A DNA stretch of 64,000 nt from Heligmosomoides polygyrus polygyrus (taxonomy: Eukaryota > Nematoda > Chromadorea > Rhabditida > Heligmosomidae): the NCBI GenBank assembly GCA_947396885.1, contig OX377205.1, positions 75,302,969 to 75,366,968 on the forward strand, written 5' to 3'. This document shows positions 26,201 through 31,742 of this stretch, piece after piece (position 1 is the first letter of the stretch; every line of letters starts with the position of its first letter). The position numbers and the translations under genes were made by a program. Below the pieces are notes generated by a model. It saw nothing but the letters and a program-made list of their open reading frames with translations, was not told the DNA's origin and did not search any database.

Positions 26201-29154
26201 GCTCTTCAGTACCGCTGTATAGGTAAAAGATAGAGCTTTATGCTAATCACGCTACCAACCGTTCTACGGTTTGTCGTGGAGGCAGCCTGGAAGGATATTT
26301 GGACGTAAGAAGGATCTGCGGGGGGTCAGCTAATGGGAAGCCAAGTTTTACCTTCCCAGAAAACATTGGTGCCAACTCAGTGGCGCTGAAAGGACGGAGG
26401 ACTTGTTTTGCCTGTACCAGGCCCGTACCAACAACCTCGATTGGGTGTGAACGCGATGCCCGACGCATCTTCCGACTGCACTATCACGAGCCCACCGTAC
26501 GGCTCGTGTTAGCACAGTCGGAAGAACTCATGTTATCTACGTTTAGCGAAATGGTTAACCATAAAGAAGCATGAAGACGCATGAAAACGAGGACCGAAAA
26601 CCAAAGAAAACCCCTCTCCCAAGCTTCCAGTTCGTTATTATCGATTTTCTTGCAAGTGCAAGGTCAGTCTTGCGCAACGGTCAAAGCTGAGCTACTAAGG
26701 CATCGAGTGTATTTGTCGATACATTTTCTTATGAAGCCAGAACAGTAATGTTTTGACATACTGTGGCTTCATCAAACTCTCTGTTATGCCAACAGGAAGG
26801 AATATCTCTGCTGAAGTACGAAAAGTCATTTTTCGGCTCGTCCAGAAGAAAGTCTCTTATCGACAGATAGGACTACTTTTCGAATTCGAAATTTCGACAG
26901 TTACTGCGATAGTCAAGAGAACGAAGCAGTCCGAAACAGCGGAACACGCTTCTAAGTCTGGCAGGCCTCGGAGTACGAATTCTACAGGTAATTCTGTCAT
27001 CCAGAGAATGTCGAGACGTAACACGTGATTGATCACCGTCGATATAAAGGAATCTGTAGCTGCTCACCACGGCTTAAATATAAGCGTGAGCACGGTAAAA
27101 CGTCGACTGAGATGTTCTGGACTCTGTAGAAGACGTCATATTAAGAAAGCCTTCATCAGCGAGAGGAGTAGGAACGCTGGACTTCGGTTTGCCAACGAAC
27201 ATTTGAGCTGAACGATTACAGGATTGGAACGAAGTGCATTTCAGCGATGAGGGCAGGTTTAACCTATTTGGATCTGATGGACCACATTACGTGAGACTTC
27301 CAAAAAACTCCAGGTACGCCAGAATGTATCAACTGCCAACTACTAAACATGGCGGAGCGAGTGTTATGGTTTGGGAATGCTTCAGCGCACACGGAACATA
27401 CCCTATTTACCAAATCAAAGGAGTTATGCACTCCAAACGCTAACGGAAGATTTTGCACAATGTCATTCTTCCACAGACAAACTTTCCAAACGCCGTGGAT
27501 TTTCCAACAAGGACCCGAAACATGATTCGAAGGCAGTAGAGGAGTTGATCAATATAAATGGAATTCATCTTATGTCGTGCCTTCTCAGTCACCGGATCTG
27601 AACCCAATCAAACAACACCTTTGGAAACACCTTGCTGGAAGTTTAGCAAGTCTTACAGCAAGAGACAAGGCTGAAACGTTTGAACAATTAAGGCAGAAAT
27701 GGGAAAATATCGGACCCGACGTGGTCAAGAAACTTCTAGAGTCTATGCCGAGGAAATGTGAAGCTGTAATTTAAGCAAAGGTTTTGCAAGTCGTTGCTAG
27801 TGGAGCTACATCGTATCACTGTAAAGCTTGTCTGACTTTGGCAATAAAGAAGGCTGCTGAAGTACGATATAGGACGACTTGTTAATTGTCACAACATATC
27901 CAAATTTCACATTTTTGAAGATGATTTTAAGCGAGTTCCGGCGAAAAATGCAAGCGTTCGCTAACTTTTGAAGCCACTGTATGTGATAACCGATCTATCC
28001 TAGTCGGTGGAGGGGGAAGTATGTACTGCTCTGCTTAGCCTCACCAAGCGCTCCACTGATTTCGCGGGACAGCTGCACCATAACGTGATGCCTCCCGCTC
28101 ACTTCAGGAAAGGAAAAACGTGGCATTAGAGAGTGGACCCTAATGGGGTTTTGTCATTGTCCACTTCCGCCTAGGTCAACGCTAACTACTACCCTGTTCA
28201 GTAATAGGAGTAGTTAGTAATTCAGGTTCTTGTTCCTAAAACATAGCTGGCGTACCAGCAGTGAAACAGCTCCCCGTTTCCCTGGGTGATGCTAGTTCGA
28301 TTTTTGAAGAAAGCAGCAAATCCGCAAAATAATATTAAAAATAATATTAATGCAAAATAATATAATTTTGAGCAAAATACTCACTCAGCACAGATTGTCG
28401 CCATAAAATGAGTCCTATCCTATTCCGTGAGAAGAAGTACCACAGCCATCATTTCCGTTCATACGAAAGAGAATAATTGAAAAACGGAGATATCCTTTAG
28501 GGGTTTTATTGTGTCAATATTTATTGTGTGCTCCTGTCTGGAAAGAATAAAGGCTACGGTAAGAGTCGCTTCAGAAAATTTGCTTCGTCAGTGTTTTGAG
28601 GACGACCTCTTTTGTTTTCTGCGCGACTGAAAACATAGCACCTCGTGGAGCTTAAAATGTAATGCTTTCGTTTTAAATCGTTATTTACCTTCTTACTTGA
28701 AAATCTGTAAGACAATTTTCTAGATGCAAGCAAGATGGCGGTATATTCCCTTCTTAAGCTTGCACTATTATGTGGAGTATTCAAGCAACATTTGCTTGAG
28801 GATTGCTGCAATATTCTTGAGAATCGACAATTAACGAACCTGCTCGATCCGATGAATGTAGGCCTCCACCAATTGTGAAGGGCGGATCTGAAATTGACAA
28901 AACTTGACTTGAAATTCAATATGAATTCAAATGCCAATCCCGTCTGTCTTGAGGTTGACACAGAAGGACTCCACGCTAACCTCTCTTCGTCTAATCTTCC
29001 TCACAGCCTCAGTGGCACTGAGCATAACCAACGTATCCACAGGAGCCGGCACATGCTCCTTCTTGATGAATAGGTTGATGACCACGAAGACCAAGTGCAC
29101 CGTGAAGAAGTAAAGATGGATCACCAAGAGCCCAACGTCCGCGGCAATACCCAT
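2148..29154 (-). CDS. faah: Fatty-acid amide hydrolase, FAAH2-like (10 exons, whole gene)
   Basis: Membrane serine hydrolase of the amidase-signature family, which cleaves fatty-acid amides or monoacylglycerols (endocannabinoid-type lipids). Exons, 5' to 3': 29154-28960, 23348-23238, 20071-19935, 16011-15837, 14428-14168, 8267-7932, 7882-7748, 7674-7598, 2451-2307, 2243-2148. I placed them by homology and GT/AG signals; all phases agree and no internal stop arises over 1668 bp (555 aa, normal for the family). A hydrophobic N-terminal segment (about residues 8-30) is followed by the amidase core: Lys117 in GVPFSCKDS, Ser192 in [10 protein letters not shown], Ser216 in GSDIGGSIR. The 75- and 24-residue spacing equals that of rat FAAH Lys142/Ser217/Ser241, so the enzyme looks active. 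About eight residues seem to be missing between exons 1 and 2 relative to relatives, so a micro-exon may be unseen. Several introns are packed with transposons. The family is certain; the exact paralogue (C. elegans faah-4-like?) is inference. Confidence 0.93.
2307..2451 (-). CDS. faah: FAAH exon 9
   Basis: Residues 476-524, with [20 protein letters not shown] and then [20 protein letters not shown], the strongly conserved 'YTA.FN.LG.PV.QCPLGL...GLP.G.Q' block that lines the acyl channel. Acceptor ATTTTTACAG, donor GTGCGG, phase 0 out. Confidence 0.93.
2452..3443. other. FAAH intron 8, right-hand spacer
   Basis: No exon or element recognised. A CTCCCGTTATAACG segment near 3027-3041 recurs in reverse orientation in the inverted-repeat element at 52866-53936, so an element fragment may sit here. 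Confidence 0.4.
3444..4230 (+). mobile_element. Mariner relict, 787 bp, with poly-C in one terminal repeat
   Basis: TA-flanked inverted ends: CTATTAGGGGG...AATGAGAC on the left, and the same reading with a 12-G run inserted when the right end is reverse complemented. The coding part keeps [12 protein letters not shown] and [14 protein letters not shown] (the last two catalytic aspartates, 34 residues apart as in mariner D,D34D). It then shifts frame near 3968 and ends with [15 protein letters not shown]. The first catalytic domain is largely deleted. Non-functional. Confidence 0.88.
4407..5432 (+). repeat. Foldback element containing dispersed repeat R, copy 2
   Basis: Left arm 4407-4560 is an inverted copy of the right arm 5270-5432: ACCGTTTTCACG on the left pairs with CGTGAAAATGGT on the right, and GGACACTTTTCAAATCGAG pairs with its counterpart. 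Repeat R (4750-5432) supplies the right half. The outermost bases abut TA on both sides, suggesting TA-targeted insertion. No coding capacity. Confidence 0.65.
5580..7336. mobile_element. hAT-type non-autonomous element with 8-bp target duplication
   Basis: Ends CAGGGGTGCACA...TGTGCACCCCTG are perfect inverted termini of hAT type, and the flanks are the same eight bases, ATCGGGAT (5572-5579 and 7337-7344). Subterminal DNA is packed with TTAACG-like hexamers at both ends (5600-5700 and 7235-7315), which could be transposase-binding repeats. No hAT transposase or BED finger is visible, so it is non-autonomous. An internal segment near 5938-6000 is repeated at 6364-6420 (shared AAAGAAGCATAC and TTGGCTCAACAGC). 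It lies in FAAH intron 8. Confidence 0.88.
7598..7674 (-). CDS. faah: FAAH exon 8
   Basis: Residues 451-475 plus two bases. Encodes [20 protein letters not shown], matching the family block 'L...LG..GVLLYPT'. Acceptor GATTCTCAG, donor GTGAGT. Recognised from the family block and splice signals. Confidence 0.88.
7748..7882 (-). CDS. faah: FAAH exon 7
   Basis: Residues 406-450, with [19 protein letters not shown] and then [10 protein letters not shown], the membrane-proximal helical region before the C-terminal active-site wall. Acceptor CACAATTCAG, donor GTTCGC (weak). A 73-bp intron separates it from exon 8. Confidence 0.85.
7932..8267 (-). CDS. faah: FAAH exon 6
   Basis: Residues 294-405, starting [20 protein letters not shown] and then RIFYMLG, typical of FAAH2-type proteins downstream of the signature. 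Acceptor ACTATTCAG, donor GTGCGT, 336 bp, phase 0. The intron that follows is only 49 bp. Confidence 0.9.
8364..8437 (-). tRNA. tRNA-like sequence (pseudogene or tRNA-derived repeat)
   Basis: A 74-nt minus-strand sequence has a 7-bp acceptor stem (GCGCCGG with CTGGCGC), an A-box-like GTGTAATGGCGTAGAGC and a good B box, GGGATCGAGTCCC. The anticodon arm does not form a regular 5-bp stem, so I could not read an anticodon and consider it a tRNA pseudogene or the head of a tRNA-derived repeat. It lies in FAAH intron 5, 97 bp upstream of exon 6 in gene orientation. Confidence 0.55.
8604..9878. repeat. Large palindrome P1 (1.27 kb)
   Basis: The left arm from ACCAGGGAAGGGTCTCG pairs with the right arm ending CCTTCCCTGGT. 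Pairing continues through CAGTTTGCTTCCTACACATC and GTAACCTACCATAATC on the left and their complements on the right, to a centre near 9240. The left arm has an unpaired insert around 8735-8880. Contains a 12-C run at 9126-9141. No coding function is evident; it lies in FAAH intron 5. Confidence 0.8.
10144..13571 (+). mobile_element. Complete RTE-type non-LTR retrotransposon
   Basis: The same 12 bp, ATATAACCAGTT, lies directly before (10132-10143) and after (13572-13583), a clean target-site duplication. The element has about 504 bp of 5' UTR, one intact 971-codon ORF, and only eight bases between the stop codon and the duplication. There is no poly(A); the end is the 9-bp unit ACAGGTGAT repeated, as expected of RTE elements, which end in short repeats. 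The GC content is clearly higher than its surroundings. Intact ORF plus perfect duplication suggest a recent insertion, antisense within FAAH intron 5. Confidence 0.95.
10648..13563 (+). CDS. RTE ORF: AP-type endonuclease and reverse transcriptase, 971 aa
   Basis: Single polyprotein that nicks target DNA and reverse-transcribes the element RNA. The endonuclease spans about residues 25-270 with TYNART, TETRRHH (about 60), VGDFNAKIG (about 168) and GSDHRLL (about 259). A linker follows, then reverse transcriptase with [21 protein letters not shown] (about 605), [13 protein letters not shown] and the catalytic FADDIVLI (about 698). The C-terminal region is rich in Arg and Trp and ends in RWRRCWRP-type sequence. 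Every catalytic motif is present and no stop or frameshift is seen, so it could be active. The ATG at 10648 (context GCAGCGATGG) is the first in frame. Length fits RTE elements (about 1000 aa). Confidence 0.95.
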   Translation: MGRTSTERLLKSQGLTRLRKLRRTRMTICTYNARTLASEASVEDLMMQARKIKYDVIGLTETRRHHPLHAAYDSGEELFLGTCDSRGVGGVGVLVNTHLAMNIDSYESLTSRIGRLRLKRCGSVPALTVFVAYAPTSDYDDEDVEAFYVELEKFYKEDHTFYKVIVGDFNAKIGPRRSPEELHIGTHGLEWNEQGERLSEFIMSTKTIHGNSQFQKPPSLRWTWESPGGQFHNEIDHIIFNRKYCLTDVSVVPKFYTGSDHRLLRARFRFSRQGEKAAKFKKRNPRTTINWDLYTSLVGLWEDAVMDNVDEEYDRFVHHLHDSAKGAESLKTTKRRLSPETLELIRQRGAARASGNYQLTSELAKLCRAAIKEDLKERRAEVLAEAAEAGLSIRNARRNFANFKTKMTALRRPDGTTTSSRRTMEKVIHDFYSDLFDSHVHLPPCHLPQDGYVVPSVLPSEIRHAISSVKKRTAPGSDRIRTEHLKNLPPALINTLARLFTRYLSECKVPSQWKTSKTVLLYKKGDVHDIGNYRPICLLSVVYKLFTRVILNRISRTLDEGQPCEQAGFRRGFSTIDHIHTITKLIEVSREYKLPLCLTFIDLKKAFDSVETEAVMEALLTQGVPTQYIRVLRELYSGFTTKISPFYNDVVIDVKRGVRQGDTISPKLFSATLENVMRELEWEDMGVKVDGRQLHHLRFADDIVLITPSISQAERMLADFDRVCGSVGLQLNLTKTMFMKNGWVSDAPFSLNGTNISECSSYVYLGREVNMTNDLAPELSRRKRAAWGAFKSVEEVVKKTKNVRLRAHLFDSTVLPALTYASETWAIRKQDEHAISVAQRGIERTMLGVTRLTQVREGLRSSELRRRSKIRDAVAWAKSSKIRWAGHVMRFADTRWTRAVTDWIPRDVKRTPGRPPTRWSDFFVKALNDRYDALRVPRARRIHWTTLARDRDEWRRCWRPLEQVDDQRDDR
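13584..14167. other. FAAH intron 5, proximal spacer
   Basis: AT-rich; no repeat, RNA or exon recognised before FAAH exon 5. Confidence 0.5.
14168..14428 (-). CDS. faah: FAAH exon 5 (nucleophile Ser216)
   Basis: Residues 207-293. Begins [20 protein letters not shown]; the Ser of GGSIR is the acyl-enzyme nucleophile. A conserved proline-rich loop (MMPTPGQR) and the '[15 protein letters not shown]' helix follow. Acceptor CTTTCTTGCAG, donor GTATGC; 261 bp, phase 0 at both ends. Confidence 0.93.
14429..15836. other. FAAH intron 4
   Basis: 1.4 kb of AT-rich DNA with runs of TTTTCTG/TTTTTGG around 14560-15110. Open frames here are short and show no homology I recognise. Confidence 0.5.
15837..16011 (-). 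CDS. faah: FAAH exon 4 (amidase signature, catalytic Ser192)
   Basis: Residues 148-206. Carries [20 protein letters not shown] followed by GEGAL, the core amidase signature; the first Ser of GGSSGG is the bridging catalytic serine. Acceptor GGAATTTTAG, donor GTAGAA, phase 0 out. Confidence 0.93.
16655..16680. repeat. Poly-C run
   Basis: A run of 13 C residues near 16665-16677 in otherwise mixed sequence. Similar C runs sit at 4213, 9128, 16846 and 33740, each in or beside an inverted repeat. Confidence 0.6.
16750..19850. repeat. Large palindrome P2 (about 3.1 kb) in FAAH intron 3
   Basis: Arms pair from an outer block (CAGGGTCAAGC, near 16770, with its complement near 19830) through a long block at 17140-17740 versus 18930-19510 (shared GGAAACAGCATCAGAA and ACACACAGTGATAAAA in opposite orientation) to an inner block 18310-18500 versus 18555-18755 (shared CAAGCTGGATTTTTGATTTT). 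The turn is near 18527. The left arm has about 370 bp more than the right; there a unit of about 150-170 bp containing CATAACTCGNTAAGTTTTTC is tandemly repeated (about 18040-18350). No coding capacity is seen. Confidence 0.8.
19935..20071 (-). CDS. faah: FAAH exon 3 (catalytic lysine)
   Basis: Residues 103-147 plus two bases of codon 148. It contains [20 protein letters not shown], the conserved 'GVPF.xKD' block with catalytic Lys117. Acceptor TTTTGTTGCAG, donor GTATGT. Too short to appear as a long open frame; found by looking for the expected lysine block between exons 2 and 4. Its phases (0 in, 2 out) fit both neighbours exactly. Confidence 0.9.
21194..22373 (+). mobile_element. Decayed mariner, 1180 bp, in FAAH intron 2
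   Basis: TA-flanked inverted ends: left GGTTGTCACATAAGTTCTGT, right reverse complement CGTTGTCACATAAGTTCTTT. The coding relict in several frames retains the mariner helix-turn-helix region ([18 protein letters not shown], near 21455) and [22 protein letters not shown], then only a scrap of the catalytic C-terminus ([10 protein letters not shown], near 22080). Multiple stops and frameshifts; non-functional. Confidence 0.85.
23238..23348 (-). CDS. faah: FAAH exon 2
   Basis: Residues 66-102, reading [20 protein letters not shown] and on, the helix that in relatives reads 'VNPxxNAVV...F..A...A...D'. The acceptor is preceded by CATATTCAG and the donor is GTACGT; phase 0 at both ends, 111 bp. Confidence 0.9.
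23440..23846 (+). mobile_element. 3' end of a CR1-like non-LTR element
   Basis: The last 40 bases (TTTACGCTAGATCATAATCT, then ATGCTTTGAATAAATAAA) match the 3' terminus of the decayed CR1-like element at 57255-60146, and both end in tandem AAATA/AATA. The upstream limit is uncertain. It is 5'-truncated, as is usual for these elements, and sits beside a mariner in FAAH intron 1. Confidence 0.6.
23878..25158 (+). mobile_element. Near-full-length mariner, 1281 bp
   Basis: 28-bp inverted ends beginning TTAGGTTGTAACGAATTAAA on the left, and TTAGGTTGTAACGAAATAAA when the right end is reverse complemented, flanked by TA on both sides. Length and ends fit mariner. It carries one transposase gene, now broken (24073-25081). 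In FAAH intron 1, opposite in direction to the gene. Confidence 0.93.
24073..25081 (+). pseudogene. Mariner transposase pseudogene
   Basis: Cut-and-paste transposase relict of about 335 codons. Starts [17 protein letters not shown], then the helix-turn-helix with [19 protein letters not shown] frameshift near 24290 moves the rest to another frame, which runs with two in-frame TAG codons (24548-24550 and 24767-24769). All three catalytic aspartates survive: [15 protein letters not shown] and [12 protein letters not shown] (D,D34D). The C-terminus [18 protein letters not shown] is intact with TAA at 25079. Few lesions, so inactivation looks fairly recent. Confidence 0.92.
25436..25890 (+). repeat. 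Dispersed repeat R, copy 3
   Basis: Same order of landmarks as copies at 22-640 and 4750-5432, including GCGATTTTTATTT, GGTGTAAAACTCCATGCAAA and TTAATGTAGAAAGAGGTCAC. Direct orientation relative to copy 1. No conserved coding frame. Confidence 0.7.
26761..27979 (+). mobile_element. Tc1-like element, 1219 bp
   Basis: Short inverted ends CTGTGGCTTCATCAAA and (reverse complement of the right) CAGTGGCTTCAAAAGTT, flanked by TA. The size is below the usual 1.6 kb of Tc1 but the gene layout is Tc1. It carries a broken transposase (26786-27774). In FAAH intron 1. Confidence 0.85.
26786..27774 (+). pseudogene. Tc1-like transposase pseudogene
   Basis: [20 protein letters not shown] opens the paired-type DNA-binding domain with a GRPRSTN AT-hook-like linker. 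A stop at 27026-27028 and later frame changes break it. Surviving catalytic blocks are [15 protein letters not shown] (first Asp), [15 protein letters not shown] (the Tc1 DNDPKH region) and [18 protein letters not shown] (the final acidic region, with Lys-Gln where family members have Ile-Glu). The C-terminus MPRKCEAVI ends at TAA 27774. Non-functional. Confidence 0.88.
27980..28959. other. FAAH intron 1, proximal part
   Basis: About 1 kb with no element or exon recognised. If a micro-exon missing between FAAH exons 1 and 2 exists, it could be here or between the transposons. Confidence 0.4.
28960..29154 (-). CDS. faah: FAAH exon 1 (start codon, membrane anchor)
   Basis: Residues 1-65. ATG at 29154-29152, then a hydrophobic stretch rich in Leu, Val, Ile and Phe typical of the FAAH N-terminal membrane segment, then the helix with [17 protein letters not shown] that starts the amidase fold. 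The donor is GTCAAC just after codon TGT, phase 0. The donor is not strong, so the precise 3' edge is the least certain boundary of the gene. Confidence 0.85.
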
Positions 29155-29165
29155 CCCTAAGACAA
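29155..29165 (-). promoter_or_regulatory. Probable trans-splice acceptor upstream of FAAH start
   Basis: Read on the minus strand, TTGTCTTAG lies directly before GG and the ATG. An acceptor two bases before a start codon fits spliced-leader addition in nematodes. A normal 5' UTR intron is the alternative. Confidence 0.55.
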
Positions 29166-29425
29166 TAATGGATTAAAGGTAATAGGAGTTCTCGGTGCCG
29201 TGGCGGGTTATCCATGGACAGTACCCTAGTTTCCTCGAAGTCGAACGCATATGAACGGAAGGAACAACAATAGTCGCATGACCACAATCACGAAAGGACT
29301 CAAAGATGCAGCAACGTGGCTGTGTCACCTCCACGTGGCCGCTTCCGACCTCCTGTCAGTGCATGAGATCACTCATTCCTTAACGGTGTAACCGGGACTC
29401 GTGGGCCCTATTGGAAGGACTGGGG

Positions 29426-29557
29426 CCGGATCCATTAACCGCTTACCACCCTCTAGCGGTGAAAATACCGCCGAACCAGCTGATATGACATTCATTCAGC
29501 ACCAGGTTTGGCGGTATTTTCCCCGTTAAATTGCGGTAAGCGGTTTATGAACCTGGC
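29426..29557. repeat. Imperfect hairpin of about 130 bp
   Basis: CATTAACCGCTTACCACC and GGTGAAAATACCGCC on the left pair with GGCGGTATTTTCCCC and GCGGTAAGCGGTTTATG on the right around a 20-bp loop. Size and shape suggest a small foldback element upstream of FAAH. Confidence 0.7.
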
Positions 29558-29635
29558 ACCAGGTTCCACCCCAACTGCCAAAAATGCTTGCATGACGCTC
29601 GTAATACTTCTGCGCTGTCAATTGTAGGTGGAGCT

Positions 29636-29694
29636 TTTATCATTGGTGTGAAGTTTCAGACGTGTAGAGTCTGAAACATCACACCAATGATAAA
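29636..29694. repeat. Nearly perfect 26-bp-arm hairpin
   Basis: TTTATCATTGGTGTGAAGTT on the left is complementary to the right arm ending CACACCAATGATAAA, with one mismatch in 26 pairs and a 7-base loop. The length and tight loop resemble a small-RNA precursor or a terminator-like hairpin, but nothing else shows expression. Confidence 0.7.
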
Positions 29695-31742
29695 CGTCGG
29701 TAGAGTCCTAATAACGGTTCGTGGCCTTATGGCATTCTCCCAAAGCAAGAACCTCACTCACGCTAGCGTTTTCGACCTAAAGCGGGAAACACAGTGCAAA
29801 AGCCCGAAGTGTGAAGACGAACTCACACGATGCTCCACCGCCGAAGCGTAGCGGTTGGACTACCACTCGTCGTCAGTAAGAATAGTAGCGAATGCGTCCG
29901 TGAGTGCGTACATACTGCCCGTTTTTCATTAGTATTGAGGTAGCTCGTCATTCTCAGTGCTAATAGTGCGGAGCAAACGGTGCGAGATCACTCTTTATGG
30001 GCTAATACTCATTACGGTTCTTCATTCTTGGACGAGAAATTCAGAACGCATCAGCGCTTTCCTAGAGGAAATTTCGTGTGTCAAAATCGTTCACTTAACA
30101 TAACACGTGCACAGCCAGTGATCCCTTTCATCTTTTCAACCGCACTGCGATCCCTGAGAAAGGACAGGAATGACGTGATGCCTTCCGTTCCAGTAAAGTG
30201 TGACGAACGGGAAGTATGACTCTTTCGCTGTCTTACCGACAACGAATGTTTGCGCTATCACTACACTCAGGCAGTGGAGCATCGTGTCAGTCCGTCTTCA
30301 GCTTTCGGGTTTCGAATGGTCTTAGATCAGAAACCCTAGTGTGGGTGAAGTGGTCGGTTAGATTTCACAAATACGCTTTTAGAATTAAATTAATCCCAAA
30401 GCGAAATCAACTCTCGAAGCATGACCATGAATGGAACCTGTTAGGTCCCTAAGGGATGGTCTCAAGGGTTCTAACAAGTCATTCACCCACATTTCCTACA
30501 GCTAGGGTGTTGGTGGGCTCATCTGTCCACTCATTAAGGTTAGCCTTTTCCTGATTCTCTACGGTGTTGTTCTCTTGGCCTTATCACTTTCTGGTGCCGG
30601 ATTCTTCAACCAAACACCTCACTTTATTGCATATCGCTTGTTGATAAGCTGTGCCATGAGGATTTCGGCAGTATTCTCACCGTTAGATTGCTCTAAGTCG
30701 TTGAAGGATCCGGTTCCTGGATGGTTTCCAGGTGAATGAAATTGCATTTGGAAGGGTAGTGTCTCAAATGACTTCGACTTGTTCCAAGCTCTGAAGAAGG
30801 CGCCGACGCGGAAACGTCAGCCGCATTAAATATATGTGGCGATCTTGGCTCAGCTGAACAATCAAAACAAACGAGTAAAACTTTAAAATGCCTACATTCG
30901 TGGAGAGATTCATGGAGAACGTGAACCCTCTAACCGTTTTTAGCTCTATGAACTCGGCGAGACGATCGAAGCGTCAGCTCAATAATGAAGGTTCCACCTA
31001 CCAACCCCAACTGGTGCTGATGTATTACAAAAGTTGTTAACAGCAATCCAAGGTTTCAAAATGAGAGGACATGGAATTTATTTTCATAACTTTCTTCAAA
31101 GAAATGAAAATGTTACGAAGCAAAACTGAGAAGTAACTCTGCTCCAACTGTTCGTTTATACAATGTCATGACAAAATTGCAATTAAATTCATTTATAGAG
31201 CAAGAGTGGTCACGTCCAGCCTCTTCTTAACATCCAGTTTTTCCGAAAACTTATAGAATGAAAATTCTGTGCACTCTTGCGAATATAGCCATAGAAGATC
31301 ACTTAGTTTTGCTACGTGTAGGATAAAACTGGAAAGACACAGGATGGACTACCCTTTCAAAACTTGCTCCATTTTATCTTCTTTTCAGTATCTTTTCCAT
31401 TATTTTTCTATTTCAATTCAATTCCATTTATTACGACCATAACAGGCAGTCGTGAGAAATCCAACATAGCATCATCCAAACTTAAACATCATTGTGAAAC
31501 ATAACGAAATAGGATAAAACGTGTAACTGTATCTTGGAAACAGTCTCACTAATACTGTAGATGAGCATGTTTTGCGACTCGTTTGAAAGAGAGACTCAGG
31601 AGTAGGGCTGATGTTGCTCTTCAGTGCCAGATATGTCCGGCCCTTACAGTACCACGCATGTCCTTTGGTCAATTGCCGAAAAAGCCGCTTTGGAGCGTTC
31701 CAATGCGGCTTTTTTAAAATAACTTTTTTAAAATAATGTACT
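29695..31742. other. No recognisable gene, about 2 kb
   Basis: Short open frames without domain similarity. At 30789 a CTCTGAAGAAGGCG motif followed by TTGGCTCA about 60 bp later resembles an arrangement at 6348-6390 inside the hAT-type element, hinting at a shared repeat fragment. Confidence 0.4.
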
